A stretch of 64,000 bases of DNA from Nocardia sp. CC227C (lineage in GTDB: Bacteria; Actinomycetota; Actinomycetes; Mycobacteriales; Mycobacteriaceae). The stretch spans positions 248,001 through 312,000 of the forward strand of contig NZ_JASITE010000001.1 in the NCBI RefSeq assembly GCF_030767025.1, in the 5' to 3' direction. This document shows, one piece after another, positions 8,716 to 18,893 of the stretch (position 1 is the stretch's first letter; each line of letters opens with the position of its first letter). The notes beneath the pieces were generated by a model. The model had not been told where the DNA came from. It saw only the letters and a program-made list of their open reading frames with translations, and ran no database searches. The translations under genes were made by a program, and so were the position numbers.

Positions 8716-9816
8716 GTGACCGACGAGAAGCTGCTGCAGGGACCCATCCACGCCGTTCATGTCGAGCTCGGCGCTACCTTCGCCCCGTTCGGGGGGTGGG
8801 AGATGCCGGTTTCCTATGCGGGGACGGTGGGGGAGCACACTGCGGTGCGGACCGCGGTGGGACTGTTCGATGTGAGTCATCTGGGGAAGGCGACCGTCAC
8901 GGGGGAGGGGGCGGCGGCGTTCGTGAATTCGGCGCTGAGCAATGATCTCGGGCGGATCCGGCCGGGAAAGGCGCAGTACACGCTGTGCTGTACGGCCGAG
9001 GGCGGGGTGATCGACGATCTGATCGCCTACTTCGTGTCGGATGACGAGATCTTCCTGGTGCCGAACGCGGCGAATACGGCGGCGGTGGTGGCCGAGTTGG
9101 CGAAGGCCGCGCCCGCGGGGATCACGGTGACCGATGAGCACCGGGGATACGCGGTGTTCGCGGTGCAGGGGCCGAAGTCGGCGGAGGTGCTGGCATCGCT
9201 CGGGTTGCCGACCGATATGGAGTACATGGCCTACACCGATGCCGAGTGGGAGGGGCGGCCGGTCCGGGTGTGCCGCACCGGGTACACGGGCGAGCACGGG
9301 TACGAGCTGCTGCCGCGATGGGCGGATTCCGAGCCGCTGTTCCGCGCGCTCGTCGAGCGGGTGCGGGCCGCCGGTGGGCAGCCCGCGGGGCTCGGCGCCC
9401 GCGACACGTTGCGCACCGAGATGGGGTATCCGCTGCACGGACACGAGCTGTCGCTGGAGATCTCGCCGGTGCAGGCTCGTGCCGGGTGGGCGGTCGGGTG
9501 GAAGAAGCCGGAATTCTGGGGCAAGGCCGCGCTGGAACAGGAGAAGGCCGATGGGCCGCGACGAGTTCTGTTGGGGCTGAAGGCACTCGATCGCGGTGTG
9601 CTGCGGCAGGGACAGGCCGTGATGCGCGGCGACGAGCGAGTGGGGGAGACCACCTCCGGCACGTTCTCTCCGACGCTCAAGATCGGCATCGCGCTCGCAC
9701 TGCTCGACACCGCCGCGGGACTCGCGGAGGGCGACGAGGTGGAGGTCGACGTGCGCGGGCGTCGGCTGCGGTGCGAGGTGGTGCGGCCGCCGTTCGTTCA
9801 GGCGAAAACCGCCTGA
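8716..9816 (+). CDS. gcvT: Aminomethyltransferase, glycine cleavage T protein
   Basis: The T protein of the glycine cleavage system transfers the methylene group from the aminomethyl-lipoyl H protein to tetrahydrofolate, releasing ammonia. The 366-residue protein is collinear with Gcv[11 protein letters not shown] near the N-terminus, the FDVSHLGK motif with the conserved Asp, a VQGPKS turn, and [13 protein letters not shown]. The usual C-terminal beta-barrel follows. The GTG at 8716 is chosen because a TAAGCT box lies seven bases upstream (leaderless start). A GTG at 8695 would add seven residues. Other gcv genes are not nearby, as in mycobacteria, where gcvT also sits beside ilvE. Confidence 0.93.
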   Translation: MTDEKLLQGPIHAVHVELGATFAPFGGWEMPVSYAGTVGEHTAVRTAVGLFDVSHLGKATVTGEGAAAFVNSALSNDLGRIRPGKAQYTLCCTAEGGVIDDLIAYFVSDDEIFLVPNAANTAAVVAELAKAAPAGITVTDEHRGYAVFAVQGPKSAEVLASLGLPTDMEYMAYTDAEWEGRPVRVCRTGYTGEHGYELLPRWADSEPLFRALVERVRAAGGQPAGLGARDTLRTEMGYPLHGHELSLEISPVQARAGWAVGWKKPEFWGKAALEQEKADGPRRVLLGLKALDRGVLRQGQAVMRGDERVGETTSGTFSPTLKIGIALALLDTAAGLAEGDEVEVDVRGRRLRCEVVRPPFVQAKTA

Positions 9817-9858
9817 ACGGTTACCGAAATCCGGTTGTCGCGCCGCGCCTGTCGCGGC

Positions 9859-9864
9859 CAGACT
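9859..9864 (+). promoter_or_regulatory. -10 element of a leaderless promoter, caspase-like gene
   Basis: CAGACT lies seven bases before the ATG at 9872. A TTGTCG about 19 bases upstream may be the -35 box. Confidence 0.35.
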
Positions 9865-9871
9865 CGTGCTC

Positions 9872-10459
9872 ATGTCGCGAGTGGACGAAGTGTGTGACGG
9901 GCGGTTGGCGTGGGCGACGGTGGATCTTGTCGTCATCGAGGACTCGTGTGCGCAGCCATTGCGAATGGCGCTCGAGGAGTTCGGGATTCAGGTCAACTAC
10001 CTGACCATCGGGCAGGCCCGGCATCTGGTGGCAGCGCTCGGGGGCGAGCGTCCGGTCGCGCCCTATGTGGTGCTCTGCTGCCACGGGATCGACGGGGCGA
10101 TTCTGCTGCCGGAGCTCGGCGGTGAGATCGCCGCCGCGCAGCCGTTCGACCGGCTCGGGCCGGAGGAGGTGCGCGCGCATTTCCGGTTGGCGGGCAGCAC
10201 GGTGCTGTCGCTCGGCTGCGATACCGGGGACAAGGAGCTCGCGCGAGCGTTCCTGGACAGCGGGGCCGCGGCCTATATCGCCCCGGTCGACGCCCCGTAC
10301 GGGCACGCCAGCCTGTTCGCGGCGCTGTACCTGTTCTACGAGCTCACCCAGGAACGCCCGCTCGACGCGGCCGTCGCCAAGCTGCGGGCGCACGATGGGG
10401 AGCTGGCCATGTGGGAGTTTTTCCGAGGCGGCACCGGCGGCTCCGGAGCGGCGAATTAA
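9872..10459 (+). CDS. Orphan caspase/CHAT-like protein
   Basis: This 195-residue protein has the two signatures of the caspase-fold CHAT/peptidase C14 superfamily. A hydrophobic strand ends in a histidine ([10 protein letters not shown], His about residue 73), and a later strand ends in a cysteine ([19 protein letters not shown]). After that come [10 protein letters not shown] and a helix with LFYEL, the pattern expected at the end of the fold. His and Cys could form a protease dyad. The protein lacks any extra sensor, repeat or effector domain. It lies between gcvT and ilvE, starts leaderless (CAGACT seven bases before ATG), and its stop lies inside the ilvE promoter. Proteolytic activity is inferred, not shown. 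Confidence 0.65.
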   Translation: MSRVDEVCDGRLAWATVDLVVIEDSCAQPLRMALEEFGIQVNYLTIGQARHLVAALGGERPVAPYVVLCCHGIDGAILLPELGGEIAAAQPFDRLGPEEVRAHFRLAGSTVLSLGCDTGDKELARAFLDSGAAAYIAPVDAPYGHASLFAALYLFYELTQERPLDAAVAKLRAHDGELAMWEFFRGGTGGSGAAN

Positions 10460-10462
10460 ACT
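10457..10462 (+). promoter_or_regulatory. -10 element of a leaderless ilvE promoter
   Basis: TAAACT ends seven bases before the ilvE ATG. Its first three bases are the stop codon of the upstream gene. Confidence 0.5.
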
Positions 10463-10469
10463 CCCGGTC

Positions 10470-11570
10470 ATGACTGTTGCCGCGCACTTCTCTCGCACCT
10501 CGCACCCGGCTCCCACCCCGGTGGAGCGGCGACAGGAGATTCTCGCGGCGCCCGGGTTCGGGCGGTACTTCACCGATCACATGGTGTCGCTGGACTACGT
10601 CGACGGGGAATGGGTGAACGGGCGGGTGCAGCCGTACGCGCCGCTGTCCATGGACCCCTCGACCATGGTGTTCCACTACGGGCAGGCCATCTTCGAGGGG
10701 TTGAAGGCGTACCGGCAGTCCGACGGGAGCATCGCGACCTTCCGGGTGGACGCCAACGCGCAGCGATTCCAGCGCTCGGCGCGGCGGATGGCCATGGCCG
10801 AGCTGCCGGAGGAGCTGTTCATCGAGTCGATTCGGCAGCTGCTCGAGGTGGACGGTGAATGGGTGCCGCCCGCCGGGGGTGAGGAGTCGCTGTACCTGCG
10901 GCCGTTCATGTTCGCCACCGAGGTCGGGTTGGGGGTCAAGCCCGCGGCGGGCTACAAGTACCTGTTGCTCGGGTCGCCCGCGGGTGCGTACTTCGCGGGT
11001 GGGCTGCAGCCGGTGCGGGTGTGGCTGTCGACCGAATTCGTGCGCGCCGCCCCCGGCGGCACCGGTGAGGCCAAGGTGGCGGGCAACTACGCCGCCTCGC
11101 TGCTGGCGCAGCAGGAGGCCGCGGCCAAGGGCTGCGATCAGGTGGTCTGGCTGGACGCCTGCGAGCGCAGCTACGTCGAGGAGATGGGCACCAACAACCT
11201 GTTCTTCGTCTTCGGCACCGGCTCCGACGCTCGCCTGGTCACGCCGGAACTGTCCGGTTCACTGCTACCGGGCATCACCCGCGATTCGCTCATCACCCTG
11301 GCCGCCGACGCGGGCTACCGGGTGGAGGAGCGCAAGGTCTCCGTGGACGAGTGGCGCACCGGCGTCGAATCCGGGGAGATCACCGAGGTGTTCGGTTGCG
11401 GCACCGCCGCCGTGGTCATCCCGGTCGGTTCGGTCGCCTCCGCCGAGGGCGAATTCACCATCGGCGACGGCGAGCCCGGCGAGGTCACCATGGCGTTGCG
11501 CGACACCCTCACCGGCATCCAGCGCGGCACCTTCGCCGACCGCCACGGCTGGCTCCGCAAACTCGCCTGA
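10470..11570 (+). CDS. ilvE: Branched-chain amino acid aminotransferase
   Basis: IlvE is the PLP enzyme that interconverts Leu, Ile and Val with their 2-oxo acids using glutamate. The 366-residue length is normal for the long actinobacterial type. Visible motifs are [15 protein letters not shown], the PLP-lysine region ([19 protein letters not shown], Lys in GEAK), EEMGTNN near the active site, and [11 protein letters not shown]. The start is the ATG at 10470, which fits a leaderless promoter. It converges on the metallo-hydrolase gene across a shared terminator. The order gcvT-x-ilvE parallels Rv2211c-Rv2210c of M. tuberculosis. Confidence 0.94.
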   Translation: MTVAAHFSRTSHPAPTPVERRQEILAAPGFGRYFTDHMVSLDYVDGEWVNGRVQPYAPLSMDPSTMVFHYGQAIFEGLKAYRQSDGSIATFRVDANAQRFQRSARRMAMAELPEELFIESIRQLLEVDGEWVPPAGGEESLYLRPFMFATEVGLGVKPAAGYKYLLLGSPAGAYFAGGLQPVRVWLSTEFVRAAPGGTGEAKVAGNYAASLLAQQEAAAKGCDQVVWLDACERSYVEEMGTNNLFFVFGTGSDARLVTPELSGSLLPGITRDSLITLAADAGYRVEERKVSVDEWRTGVESGEITEVFGCGTAAVVIPVGSVASAEGEFTIGDGEPGEVTMALRDTLTGIQRGTFADRHGWLRKLA

Positions 11571-11581
11571 ACGTCTGATCA

Positions 11582-11632
11582 GGGGGAAATGGTGGCGGTA
11601 TCGGCCGAGTAGCCGCCGCCACCAGTTCCCCC
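11582..11632. terminator. Bidirectional terminator between ilvE and the hydrolase gene
   Basis: A long hairpin: TGGTGGCGG (11590-11598) pairs with CCGCCACCA (11616-11624), and after one mismatch GGGGGAA pairs with TTCCCCC. It sits between the stops of two convergent genes. Confidence 0.8.
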
Positions 11633-11638
11633 TCGCGG

Positions 11639-12352
11639 TCAGCCGGGCATGAACATGCGCCACTGCTCCAGTGTCTGCGGGCGCATGACGTAGTTGCTGT
11701 CGCGGACCGCGGAGAGGGCGGCGCTCGGCTCCTGGGAGTACCAGTGGCCGGGGTACACCACCGGGTCGCCCTTCAGCCCGGCCAGGTAGCGCAGGCTGTG
11801 GAACATGGCGTCGGAGTCGCCGCCGGGGAAATCGGTGCGGCCGCAGCCGTCGACGAACAGGGTGTCGCCCGCGATGAGACGGTCGTCGAACAGGAAGCAC
11901 TGGCTGCCCGGGGTGTGGCCGGGCGTATGCAGCAGTTCGATCTCCAAGCCGCCGATCGCGACCTTGTCGCCGTGCTCGTGGCCGGTCAGCTCACTGGGCG
12001 CGATATCGGTGACCTGCGCGACCCAGGGCAGCTCCTCCTTGTTGACGTGCACCGGCACGTCCACGTGCTCCAGCAGTTCCTTCACGCCGCGCAGGGTGAA
12101 GCCGAGCATGGTGCCGCCGACGTGGTCGGGGTGGTGATGGGTGGCGAGCACCCCGCTCAGCCGCATGCCGTCACCCTCGGCGATCCCCACCAGTTCGTTC
12201 GCCGCATAGGCCGGATCGACGACCACGCACTCGCCGCTGTCGCGGTCGCCGATGAGATACGCGAAATTGCGCATCTGCGTGGCGATCGGATCGCCCACGG
12301 CCCAATCGCGGCCGGAGAGCAGCTGGCGGAAGTACACACGGTCGGATCCCAT
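11639..12352 (-). CDS. Metallo-beta-lactamase-fold hydrolase (glyoxalase II-like)
   Basis: The 237-residue protein carries the zinc motif THHHPDHVGG, a later HTPGHTPGS and GDTLF, and a final PGHW. This is the set expected of glyoxalase II and related thioester hydrolases. Mycolic-acid bacteria use mycothiol rather than glutathione, so a mycothiol-thioester substrate is possible (inference). The start at 12352 is supported by TAGGGT seven bases upstream on the minus strand, so it is leaderless. Confidence 0.85.
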   Translation of the reverse strand: MGSDRVYFRQLLSGRDWAVGDPIATQMRNFAYLIGDRDSGECVVVDPAYAANELVGIAEGDGMRLSGVLATHHHPDHVGGTMLGFTLRGVKELLEHVDVPVHVNKEELPWVAQVTDIAPSELTGHEHGDKVAIGGLEIELLHTPGHTPGSQCFLFDDRLIAGDTLFVDGCGRTDFPGGDSDAMFHSLRYLAGLKGDPVVYPGHWYSQEPSAALSAVRDSNYVMRPQTLEQWRMFMPG

Positions 12353-12359
12353 ACCGGAC

Positions 12360-12365
12360 ACCCTA
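12360..12365 (-). promoter_or_regulatory. -10 element of a leaderless promoter, metallo-hydrolase gene
   Basis: On the minus strand TAGGGT is followed by seven bases and the ATG. Confidence 0.45.
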
Positions 12366-12396
12366 TTGGGCGGGTGGGAGCGCCGCCCATGCACGC

Positions 12397-13263
12397 CTAC
12401 GTATTCAGCACCCGACGCAGGGCGGTCGCGAAAGCCTCGGGTTCTCCGGTCTGGCCGTATTCGCCGCCCAGGAATCCGCTGTGATTGCTCGGGAAGGCCA
12501 CCATATCGGTGCCGAGGCGCTGGGCGACGGCCTCGCCGGCCCGCCGGGCGAGCTGACCCTCGGATTCGGCCCCGCCCGCCAGCACAATGCGGGTCGGGGC
12601 CGCGCGCAGGGCGTCGAAATCGTGCTCGTAGTAGGCCAGGGTGGCGAGGTTCTGCGCGAACATCACGTCATCGCGGGTGCCGTCGTCCTCGGCGGGCATG
12701 CCCAGCTCGGCGGGGTCGGGGGTGGGCCACTCGGCGAAATCGGCGGGCACCTCGCCTTGGTGGCTGATCAGGCTGAGGAACTTCGCCATGGCCGGGCCGA
12801 AGCCGTGCTCGGCGTAGACGCGGCACACCTCGGAGGTGGCCGCCAAGGCGTGCTCGCGGTCCGGGAGCGCCTGCGCGGCGGGCGGCTCGTGCGCCACCAG
12901 CGTGCGCACCTGTTCCGGATGCTTCGCGACCAGGGCGAGAGCGTTCACCGCGCCGCCGCTGCTGGCGAACAGGTCCACCGGGCCGCGATCCAGGGCGGCG
13001 ATGAGCCGGTGCAGGTCGTCGGCGTGCTGGTCCGGGGTGGATTCGCGGGCGTCGTCGGTGCGGGTGCTGCGCTCCACGCCGCGCGGGTCGTAGGTGACCA
13101 CCGTGTGATCGGGGAAATATCCGGCCAGGGTGCCGAAACCGGCCGCGCCCATGGGGCATCCGATCATCAGCAGGACGGGACCGGCACCGGTCTCGGCGTC
13201 GCGGATGTCGTAGGTGAGGATGGCGCCCGGAACCTCGAGGGTGTGTGTCTTCGGCTCGGCCAT
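12397..13263 (-). CDS. Alpha/beta-fold hydrolase
   Basis: A 288-residue alpha/beta hydrolase. The nucleophile elbow reads FASSGGAVNAL (Ser about 100), an oxyanion region precedes it (MIGCPMGAAGF), the acid is probably the Glu/Asp in LAGGAESE, and the last His is in PSNHSGFLGG. The pattern TYDPRG is typical of ester and amide hydrolases of this class. The substrate is unknown. The ATG at 13263 follows a clear GAAGGAG ribosome-binding site. Confidence 0.85.
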   Translation of the reverse strand: MAEPKTHTLEVPGAILTYDIRDAETGAGPVLLMIGCPMGAAGFGTLAGYFPDHTVVTYDPRGVERSTRTDDARESTPDQHADDLHRLIAALDRGPVDLFASSGGAVNALALVAKHPEQVRTLVAHEPPAAQALPDREHALAATSEVCRVYAEHGFGPAMAKFLSLISHQGEVPADFAEWPTPDPAELGMPAEDDGTRDDVMFAQNLATLAYYEHDFDALRAAPTRIVLAGGAESEGQLARRAGEAVAQRLGTDMVAFPSNHSGFLGGEYGQTGEPEAFATALRRVLNT

Positions 13264-13398
13264 GGTTCGCTCCTTCACAGAGGTGTGCTGTGTAGACGGG
13301 TTGGCGGTGCGAAAATCATCGGCCGGTCGGGCACTGTTCGGGAGGCGCGTCGCGCGACAGCCCGCGCGACCGCTCCGGTCTCGTGGGCGGTCGGTGGC

Positions 13399-14604
13399 TC
13401 AGGTCGCCGGGATCGGTCGAGGTGCCGTGCCGGTGGGTACCTCGGAGGCCGCGCGGGCATCGGCGACGGCTCGAAGCCAGTTGGCGAAGAACACCTCCGC
13501 GTCGGCGGTCCAGTCGGCCACCACGTCGGAGTAACGGCCCGGCAGCGGGAAGCCGTCGAGCAGAGCCGGGTCGAAGGTGGTGCGGAGGCGGACGGCCAGG
13601 TCGAGCAGGGCCTGTTCGGTCTCGTGCGGGAAGTATCGCGCCGGGATGCCGGGGAAGGGGCGAATCGGGTCGGACAGCCAGCGGCGCAGGTCGCGGCGGT
13701 GCTCGCGGGCCATGGTGTCGGGCAGGTACTCGGGGTGGCCCTGGAGGAAGAGGTGGCGCAGACCGTCGGGGGCGGTGGCGAGGTGCCATTCGGCTTCCTC
13801 GGAGTCGAGCAGGATGTCGACGCCCGCCGCCCGGAGATCGGCGGAAGTCATTGCGTTCCAGCGGGAATGTGGGACGCGCACGGGTGTGGCGAGACCTTCG
13901 ACCAGTGCGGTGCCCGGGTGCGCTCCCGGCTGCACGCCGCCCACCCGGTCCAGGGCCGCGCTGTGCACCCAGTGGTCGAACGCGCCGTGCGCGCGGTACG
14001 GCAGGCGATGCCGCTCCAGCCCGTACAGCAGATGCAGTGCGGCATGGGCGGATTGGCAGGAGAACAGGAGCGAGGCCGCGCCCGAGCAGTCGCGCAGGAT
14101 GCGGTCGACGACCGCGAGGCTGGGCTCGGCGGCGATGCTCGCGGCCTTGGGCTCGCTGCCGCTGATGATGAGGGCGTCCATGGCGGCCAGCGCGGGCCAA
14201 TCGACATCGGTGCTCGCACGGAGCGGGTCGATGCCGAAAAACGCGACCGTCACCTCGGATTCGGTCGTCTGCCAGGGGGAGGCTGCGGAATGTTCGGTGG
14301 CCGGTGCGGGCTCGGTCGCGAACGAACCGGCCGATGCGCGTACAACGGCCGCCCGGCCAGTCGCCTCGGACCGGATTCCCGGCGGGCGGCCATCCGGGGG
14401 ACGGGTTGTCGAGGACCCGTCCGACGAGCGTCCGGTCGCCGATCGTCCGGACGCGACGCTCGCCGACGGGCCACCGGTCGCGGCACCGAAACCCGTTGTC
14501 CGCCAGCCCAGCCGCGCCGCGCCCGCGGCCACTGCGGCGGCAAAGACTCTGCGAGTCATACTCTCCGGCCGCAGCGACATCAGATCCACGATTCCGATTC
14601 GCAC
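13399..14604 (-). CDS. MetA/HTS-type homoserine acyltransferase-like protein with a low-complexity insert
   Basis: The last 280 residues follow the homoserine trans-succinylase family, which has a glutamine-amidotransferase-like fold. The nucleophile Cys is in FSCQSAHAALH, followed by a hydrophobic loop with GAFDHWV, VPHSRWN, and the His/Glu pair in LQGHPEY. The family acylates homoserine for methionine synthesis. Between the first strand (start IGIVDLMSLRP) and the second (VAFFGIDP) lies an insert of about 90 residues rich in Ser, Gly, Thr, Arg and Pro that the family lacks. Actinobacteria normally use MetX, so a changed substrate is possible. The GTG start at 14604 is set by the first conserved strand and has no good ribosome-binding site. 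Confidence 0.7.
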   Translation of the reverse strand: MRIGIVDLMSLRPESMTRRVFAAAVAAGAARLGWRTTGFGAATGGPSASVASGRSATGRSSDGSSTTRPPDGRPPGIRSEATGRAAVVRASAGSFATEPAPATEHSAASPWQTTESEVTVAFFGIDPLRASTDVDWPALAAMDALIISGSEPKAASIAAEPSLAVVDRILRDCSGAASLLFSCQSAHAALHLLYGLERHRLPYRAHGAFDHWVHSAALDRVGGVQPGAHPGTALVEGLATPVRVPHSRWNAMTSADLRAAGVDILLDSEEAEWHLATAPDGLRHLFLQGHPEYLPDTMAREHRRDLRRWLSDPIRPFPGIPARYFPHETEQALLDLAVRLRTTFDPALLDGFPLPGRYSDVVADWTADAEVFFANWLRAVADARAASEVPTGTAPRPIPAT

Positions 14605-14802
14605 GGCTGCACCGCCCGACCGCGGTGCGTCCGATGACGCAAACACTTGTTCAATCCTTCGGAACGGGCGCGATCGGCCGATCGCGTAGAGCACGTACAG
14701 AGCAGTGATCGGACGGGAAATGTCCGCGCAGACAGGTGCCCCGCGCACCGATCACGCGATCAGTGTGCGGGGCTCAGGCGTCCGACAGGGAACCGGCAGG
14801 TG

Positions 14803-16028
<1,226 letters not shown>

Positions 16029-16035
16029 GCGCGAC

Positions 16036-16386
16036 TCAGTTGAAGCTGTCGCCGCAGGCGCAGGAGCCCGTGGCGTTCGGGTTGTCGATGGTGAAACCCT
16101 GCTTCTCGATGGTGTCGACGAAATCGATCGCCGCGCCCTGCACGTAGGGGGCGCTCATGCGGTCGACCACCAGGTTCACGCCGCCGAACTCGACGGCCAG
16201 GTCGCCGTCGAGGCTGCGGTCGTCGAAGAAGAGCTGGTAGCGCAGGCCGGCGCAGCCACCGGGCTGCACGGCGATCCGCAGCGCGAGGTCGTCGCGACCC
16301 TCCTGGTCCAGCAGTGCCTTCGCCTTCGAGGCGGCGGCATCGGTCAGCGTCACCCCGTGGGTGGTGGTCTCGTTCTGCACAGTCAT
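16036..16386 (-). CDS. HesB/IscA-type iron-sulfur assembly protein
   Basis: This 116-residue A-type carrier has the three conserved cysteines: one in GGCAGLRYQ and a pair in GSCACGDSF at the C-terminus. Such proteins (ErpA, IscA, Rv2204c) carry Fe-S clusters from the scaffold to target enzymes. The ATG at 16386 follows an AGGAGAG site. It diverges from the DUF3043 gene, as Rv2204c and Rv2206 lie near each other in mycobacteria. Confidence 0.93.
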   Translation of the reverse strand: MTVQNETTTHGVTLTDAAASKAKALLDQEGRDDLALRIAVQPGGCAGLRYQLFFDDRSLDGDLAVEFGGVNLVVDRMSAPYVQGAAIDFVDTIEKQGFTIDNPNATGSCACGDSFN

Positions 16387-16699
16387 GAACTCTCCTAGGG
16401 CACCGTGTTCAACCGTGAACTGTGCACGGCTCAAAGGCTGTCAACGCCGCTTCCCCGGCGGCTATTCCTCATCCTACGCGGGACCCGGCGACTCATCGGC
16501 CCTACCCACCCGGACATCCAACGGTGCGGGCGGCGCGAGCCCTCGAGCTGGGCGGTAGGCGTCGACCACGGTCGTGACCGGGCGCAATGTCGGTAAATCC
16601 GGCTACCGCCGACGACGTTCCCGGCCCGTCGGGGCGTGGTTTCGTGTGGTCGACGACACCGGAAACGGACCACCTTTTCCGGACGAACGCCGGATCGAA

Positions 16700-16705
16700 T
16701 AGCCT
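16700..16705 (+). promoter_or_regulatory. -10 element of a leaderless promoter, DUF3043 gene
   Basis: TAGCCT lies seven bases before the GTG at 16713 and decides this start over upstream in-frame codons. Confidence 0.5.
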
Positions 16706-16712
16706 GGTCGGC

Positions 16713-17369
16713 GTGAAGTTCCTGCGCCGCGGCGAGTCCAGTACCACCGACGACACCACCTCCGCTTCGTCGAACGGCGATTCGGCGACGGCCGCCGAGC
16801 CGAACGTCACGCTCGGCAAGGGTCGGCCCACCCCCAAGCGGCGGGATGCCGAGGCGCGTCGGCGTGGTCCCGTGGCGCCCGCGCCCATGACCGCCAAGGA
16901 GGCGCGCGCCCGGCGCAAGGCCAATCGCGGCTCCAGGGCGGATCGCAAGGTCGCGGCCGCCCAGCGGCGGGCCGACAATGCGGACCGGCGGGCGCGCATG
17001 CTCGCGGGTGAGGAGCAGTTCCTGCTGCCGCGCGACCGCGGCCCCGTCAAGGGGTATGTGCGCGATGTGGTCGACGCGCGGCGCAATCTGCTGGGGCTGT
17101 TCATGCCGCTGGCGCTGGTGCTGATTCTGACCATGTTCCTGTCGCCGGTGCTGCAGGCGTACGTCACGCTGGCCATGCTGGTCATGATGGTGTTCATGAT
17201 CGCCGAGGGCTTCTTGCTGGGGCGGATCGTGAACAAGCGGGTGCGGGAACGCTTCCCGGACGCCACCGATTCCAGCTTCTCGCTGGGCTGGTACGCGTTC
17301 GTGCGCGCCTCGCAGCTGCGCAAGATGCGGGCACCGAAGCCGCGGGTGCAGCCGGGCGCGAGCGTATAG
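16713..17369 (+). CDS. DUF3043 membrane protein (Rv2206 type)
   Basis: The 218-residue protein has a polar, Ser/Thr-rich start and a strongly basic segment (KRRDAEARRRG, ARARRKANRGSRADRK). Two adjacent membrane spans then follow (about residues 129-149 and 151-168), with a short conserved tail (FSLGWYAFVRASQLRKMR). This is the DUF3043 pattern, conserved across actinobacteria and of unknown function. It is probably a plasma-membrane protein with the basic N-terminus in the cytoplasm. The GTG at 16713 gives the MKFLRR start and fits a leaderless promoter. Confidence 0.85.
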   Translation: MKFLRRGESSTTDDTTSASSNGDSATAAEPNVTLGKGRPTPKRRDAEARRRGPVAPAPMTAKEARARRKANRGSRADRKVAAAQRRADNADRRARMLAGEEQFLLPRDRGPVKGYVRDVVDARRNLLGLFMPLALVLILTMFLSPVLQAYVTLAMLVMMVFMIAEGFLLGRIVNKRVRERFPDATDSSFSLGWYAFVRASQLRKMRAPKPRVQPGASV

Positions 17370-17388
17370 CCAGGGGGATCGACGCGGA

Positions 17389-17424
17389 CGGCCCCGCTCC
17401 GGGCATCGGCTCGGAGCGGGGCCG
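17389..17424. terminator. Bidirectional terminator
   Basis: CGGCCCCGCTCCG (17389-17401) pairs perfectly with CGGAGCGGGGCCG (17412-17424). It lies between the convergent DUF3043 gene and the 72-residue gene. Confidence 0.8.
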
Positions 17425-17442
17425 CGTGCTGTCTGGCCGGAG

Positions 17443-17661
17443 CTATCCGTGCTCGCGGATGGTGCTGATGGCATTCAGCTCGGCCAGCGCCCGCTGGGTG
17501 TCGCGATCGACGATGTCGTAGGAACCGGCCCGCCGCGAACCGGATTCGCGGTGGAAGGGCACGGCCTGCCCGGCGGCGGCGAACAGTGTGAACAGGCGGC
17601 GCAACCGGGCGAGTGCCGCGGCTGTAGTGCGGTGCTCGGTGGTGGTGGTGATGGCGGTCAT
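17443..17661 (-). CDS. Small hypothetical protein (72 residues)
   Basis: A short, mostly helical protein with a Thr-rich start and the motif LARLRRLFTLFAAAGQ. It is preceded by a very good AGGAGG ribosome-binding site that lies within the end of the upstream 37-residue gene, so the two are one operon. The operon is divergent from the GlxA-type regulator and may be its target. No family was recognised. Confidence 0.65.
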   Translation of the reverse strand: MTAITTTTEHRTTAAALARLRRLFTLFAAAGQAVPFHRESGSRRAGSYDIVDRDTQRALAELNAISTIREHG

Positions 17662-17664
17662 GGC

Positions 17665-17778
17665 TTATGCCTCCTGCTCGTCGGAAGTCTCGATGCCGGC
17701 TGCCATCGCCGCGCCGGTGAGCATTGCCAGGGCGGTCATAACGGTCCCGGCTGCGAGTATTGCGGTGACTGCGTGCAT
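17665..17778 (-). CDS. Tiny membrane peptide (37 residues) upstream of the 72-residue gene
   Basis: The peptide begins MHAVTAILAAG and is one long hydrophobic helix of about 27 residues with an acidic tail (TSDEQEA). This is the shape of a single-span membrane peptide. Its last codons (GAGCAGGAGGCA) contain the ribosome-binding site of the following gene, and its stop lies three bases before that gene's ATG. This arrangement argues that it is translated. It is divergent from the regulator at 17865. Confidence 0.5.
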   Translation of the reverse strand: MHAVTAILAAGTVMTALAMLTGAAMAAGIETSDEQEA

Positions 17779-17852
17779 GGCAGTAAGTTTTCCCTCGCGG
17801 GCTTTCTGCCAACAGTGGCAGTTCTGACATTGTTCGTAAAGATTCGGCCAGA

Positions 17853-17858
17853 TAGGCT
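17853..17858 (+). promoter_or_regulatory. -10 element of a leaderless promoter, GlxA-type gene
   Basis: TAGGCT lies six bases before the ATG at 17865. Confidence 0.45.
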
Positions 17859-17864
17859 GGGGCT

Positions 17865-18842
17865 ATGTTGTCCAAGGTCGCCGTGGTGCTCAACGAGCGC
17901 CTCGCCATGTTCGAATTCGGCGTCGTCTGCGAGGTTTTCGGACTGGACCGCACGATGGACGGGTTGCCCGCCTTCGACTTCCGTGTCTGCGGACTCGAAC
18001 CCGGGAAGCCGCTGGGCAGCAGCACCCCCGGCATCACGATCACGCCCGAATACGGACTGGACGAACTGCGGAACGCGGATCTCGTTGCCATACCGGCGTT
18101 TCCGTTCGTCGTGCTGGGGCAGACCGATCCACAGGTCATCTCCGCTGTGCGGGACGCCGCCGAGAACGGGGCCACCATCCTCACCGTCTGCTCCGGGGCC
18201 TTCCTCGCCGGAGAAGCCGGACTGCTCGACAACCGCAAATGCACCACCCACTGGAAGTACGTCGGTGAACTCGCGCAGCGGTATCCGAAGGCGACCGTCG
18301 ACCCGGATGTGCTGTTCGTGGACGAGGGGGATCTGATCACCAGTGCCGGCACCGCCGCCGGGATCGACGCCTGCCTGCATCTGGTGCGACGCGAACTGGG
18401 CAGCGCGGCGGCCAATGCCATCGCGCGGCGCATGGTGGTGCCGCCGCAGCGCGACGGCGGACAGCGTCAGTTCATCGAACGTCCGGTGCCCGAATGCACC
18501 TCGGACAGCCTCAGCGACACCCTGCACTGGATGAACGAGCACCTCGAACTGCCGCACACCGTGGAATCACTGGCCGCTCGTTCCGCCATGTCCACCCGCA
18601 CCTTCGCGCGCCGGTTCGCCGCCGAGACCGGGACCACGCCGGTGAAATGGCTGACGGGACAGCGGATTCTGCTGGCCAAGCAGCTGCTGGAGGACACCGA
18701 ACTGGATCTGGAATCCGTCGCGCATCGGTGCGGATTCGGGTCCGGGGCATTGCTGCGCCACCACTTCCAACGGCTCGTCGGCATCGCGCCCACCGAATAT
18801 CGCAGGCGCTTCGGAGTCAACCCCGGTGAGGTAGGGGTGTAG
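17865..18842 (+). CDS. GlxA/FtrA-type regulator: DJ-1/PfpI domain plus AraC helix-turn-helix
   Basis: The first 190 residues form a DJ-1/PfpI (glutamine-amidotransferase-like) domain with a Cys nucleophile-like position in LTVCSGAF. The last 100 residues are an AraC-type double helix-turn-helix (RSAMSTRTFARRFAAETG, VAHRCGFGSGALLRHHF). The amidotransferase-like domain normally binds a small ligand rather than acting as an enzyme. At 325 residues the protein is of normal length. It is divergent from the two-gene small-protein operon and a few bases from the LysE exporter gene, so either could be regulated by it. Confidence 0.9.
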   Translation: MLSKVAVVLNERLAMFEFGVVCEVFGLDRTMDGLPAFDFRVCGLEPGKPLGSSTPGITITPEYGLDELRNADLVAIPAFPFVVLGQTDPQVISAVRDAAENGATILTVCSGAFLAGEAGLLDNRKCTTHWKYVGELAQRYPKATVDPDVLFVDEGDLITSAGTAAGIDACLHLVRRELGSAAANAIARRMVVPPQRDGGQRQFIERPVPECTSDSLSDTLHWMNEHLELPHTVESLAARSAMSTRTFARRFAAETGTTPVKWLTGQRILLAKQLLEDTELDLESVAHRCGFGSGALLRHHFQRLVGIAPTEYRRRFGVNPGEVGV

Positions 18843-18880
18843 GTCCGCGGCGGGGGGTGTCGCCGGTCACCGAATCCGGT

Positions 18881-18886
18881 TACTGT
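18881..18886 (+). promoter_or_regulatory. -10 element of a leaderless promoter, LysE-family gene
   Basis: TACTGT lies seven bases before the ATG at 18894, so this gene has its own promoter rather than only read-through from the regulator. Confidence 0.45.
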
Positions 18887-18893
18887 GCGGGAG

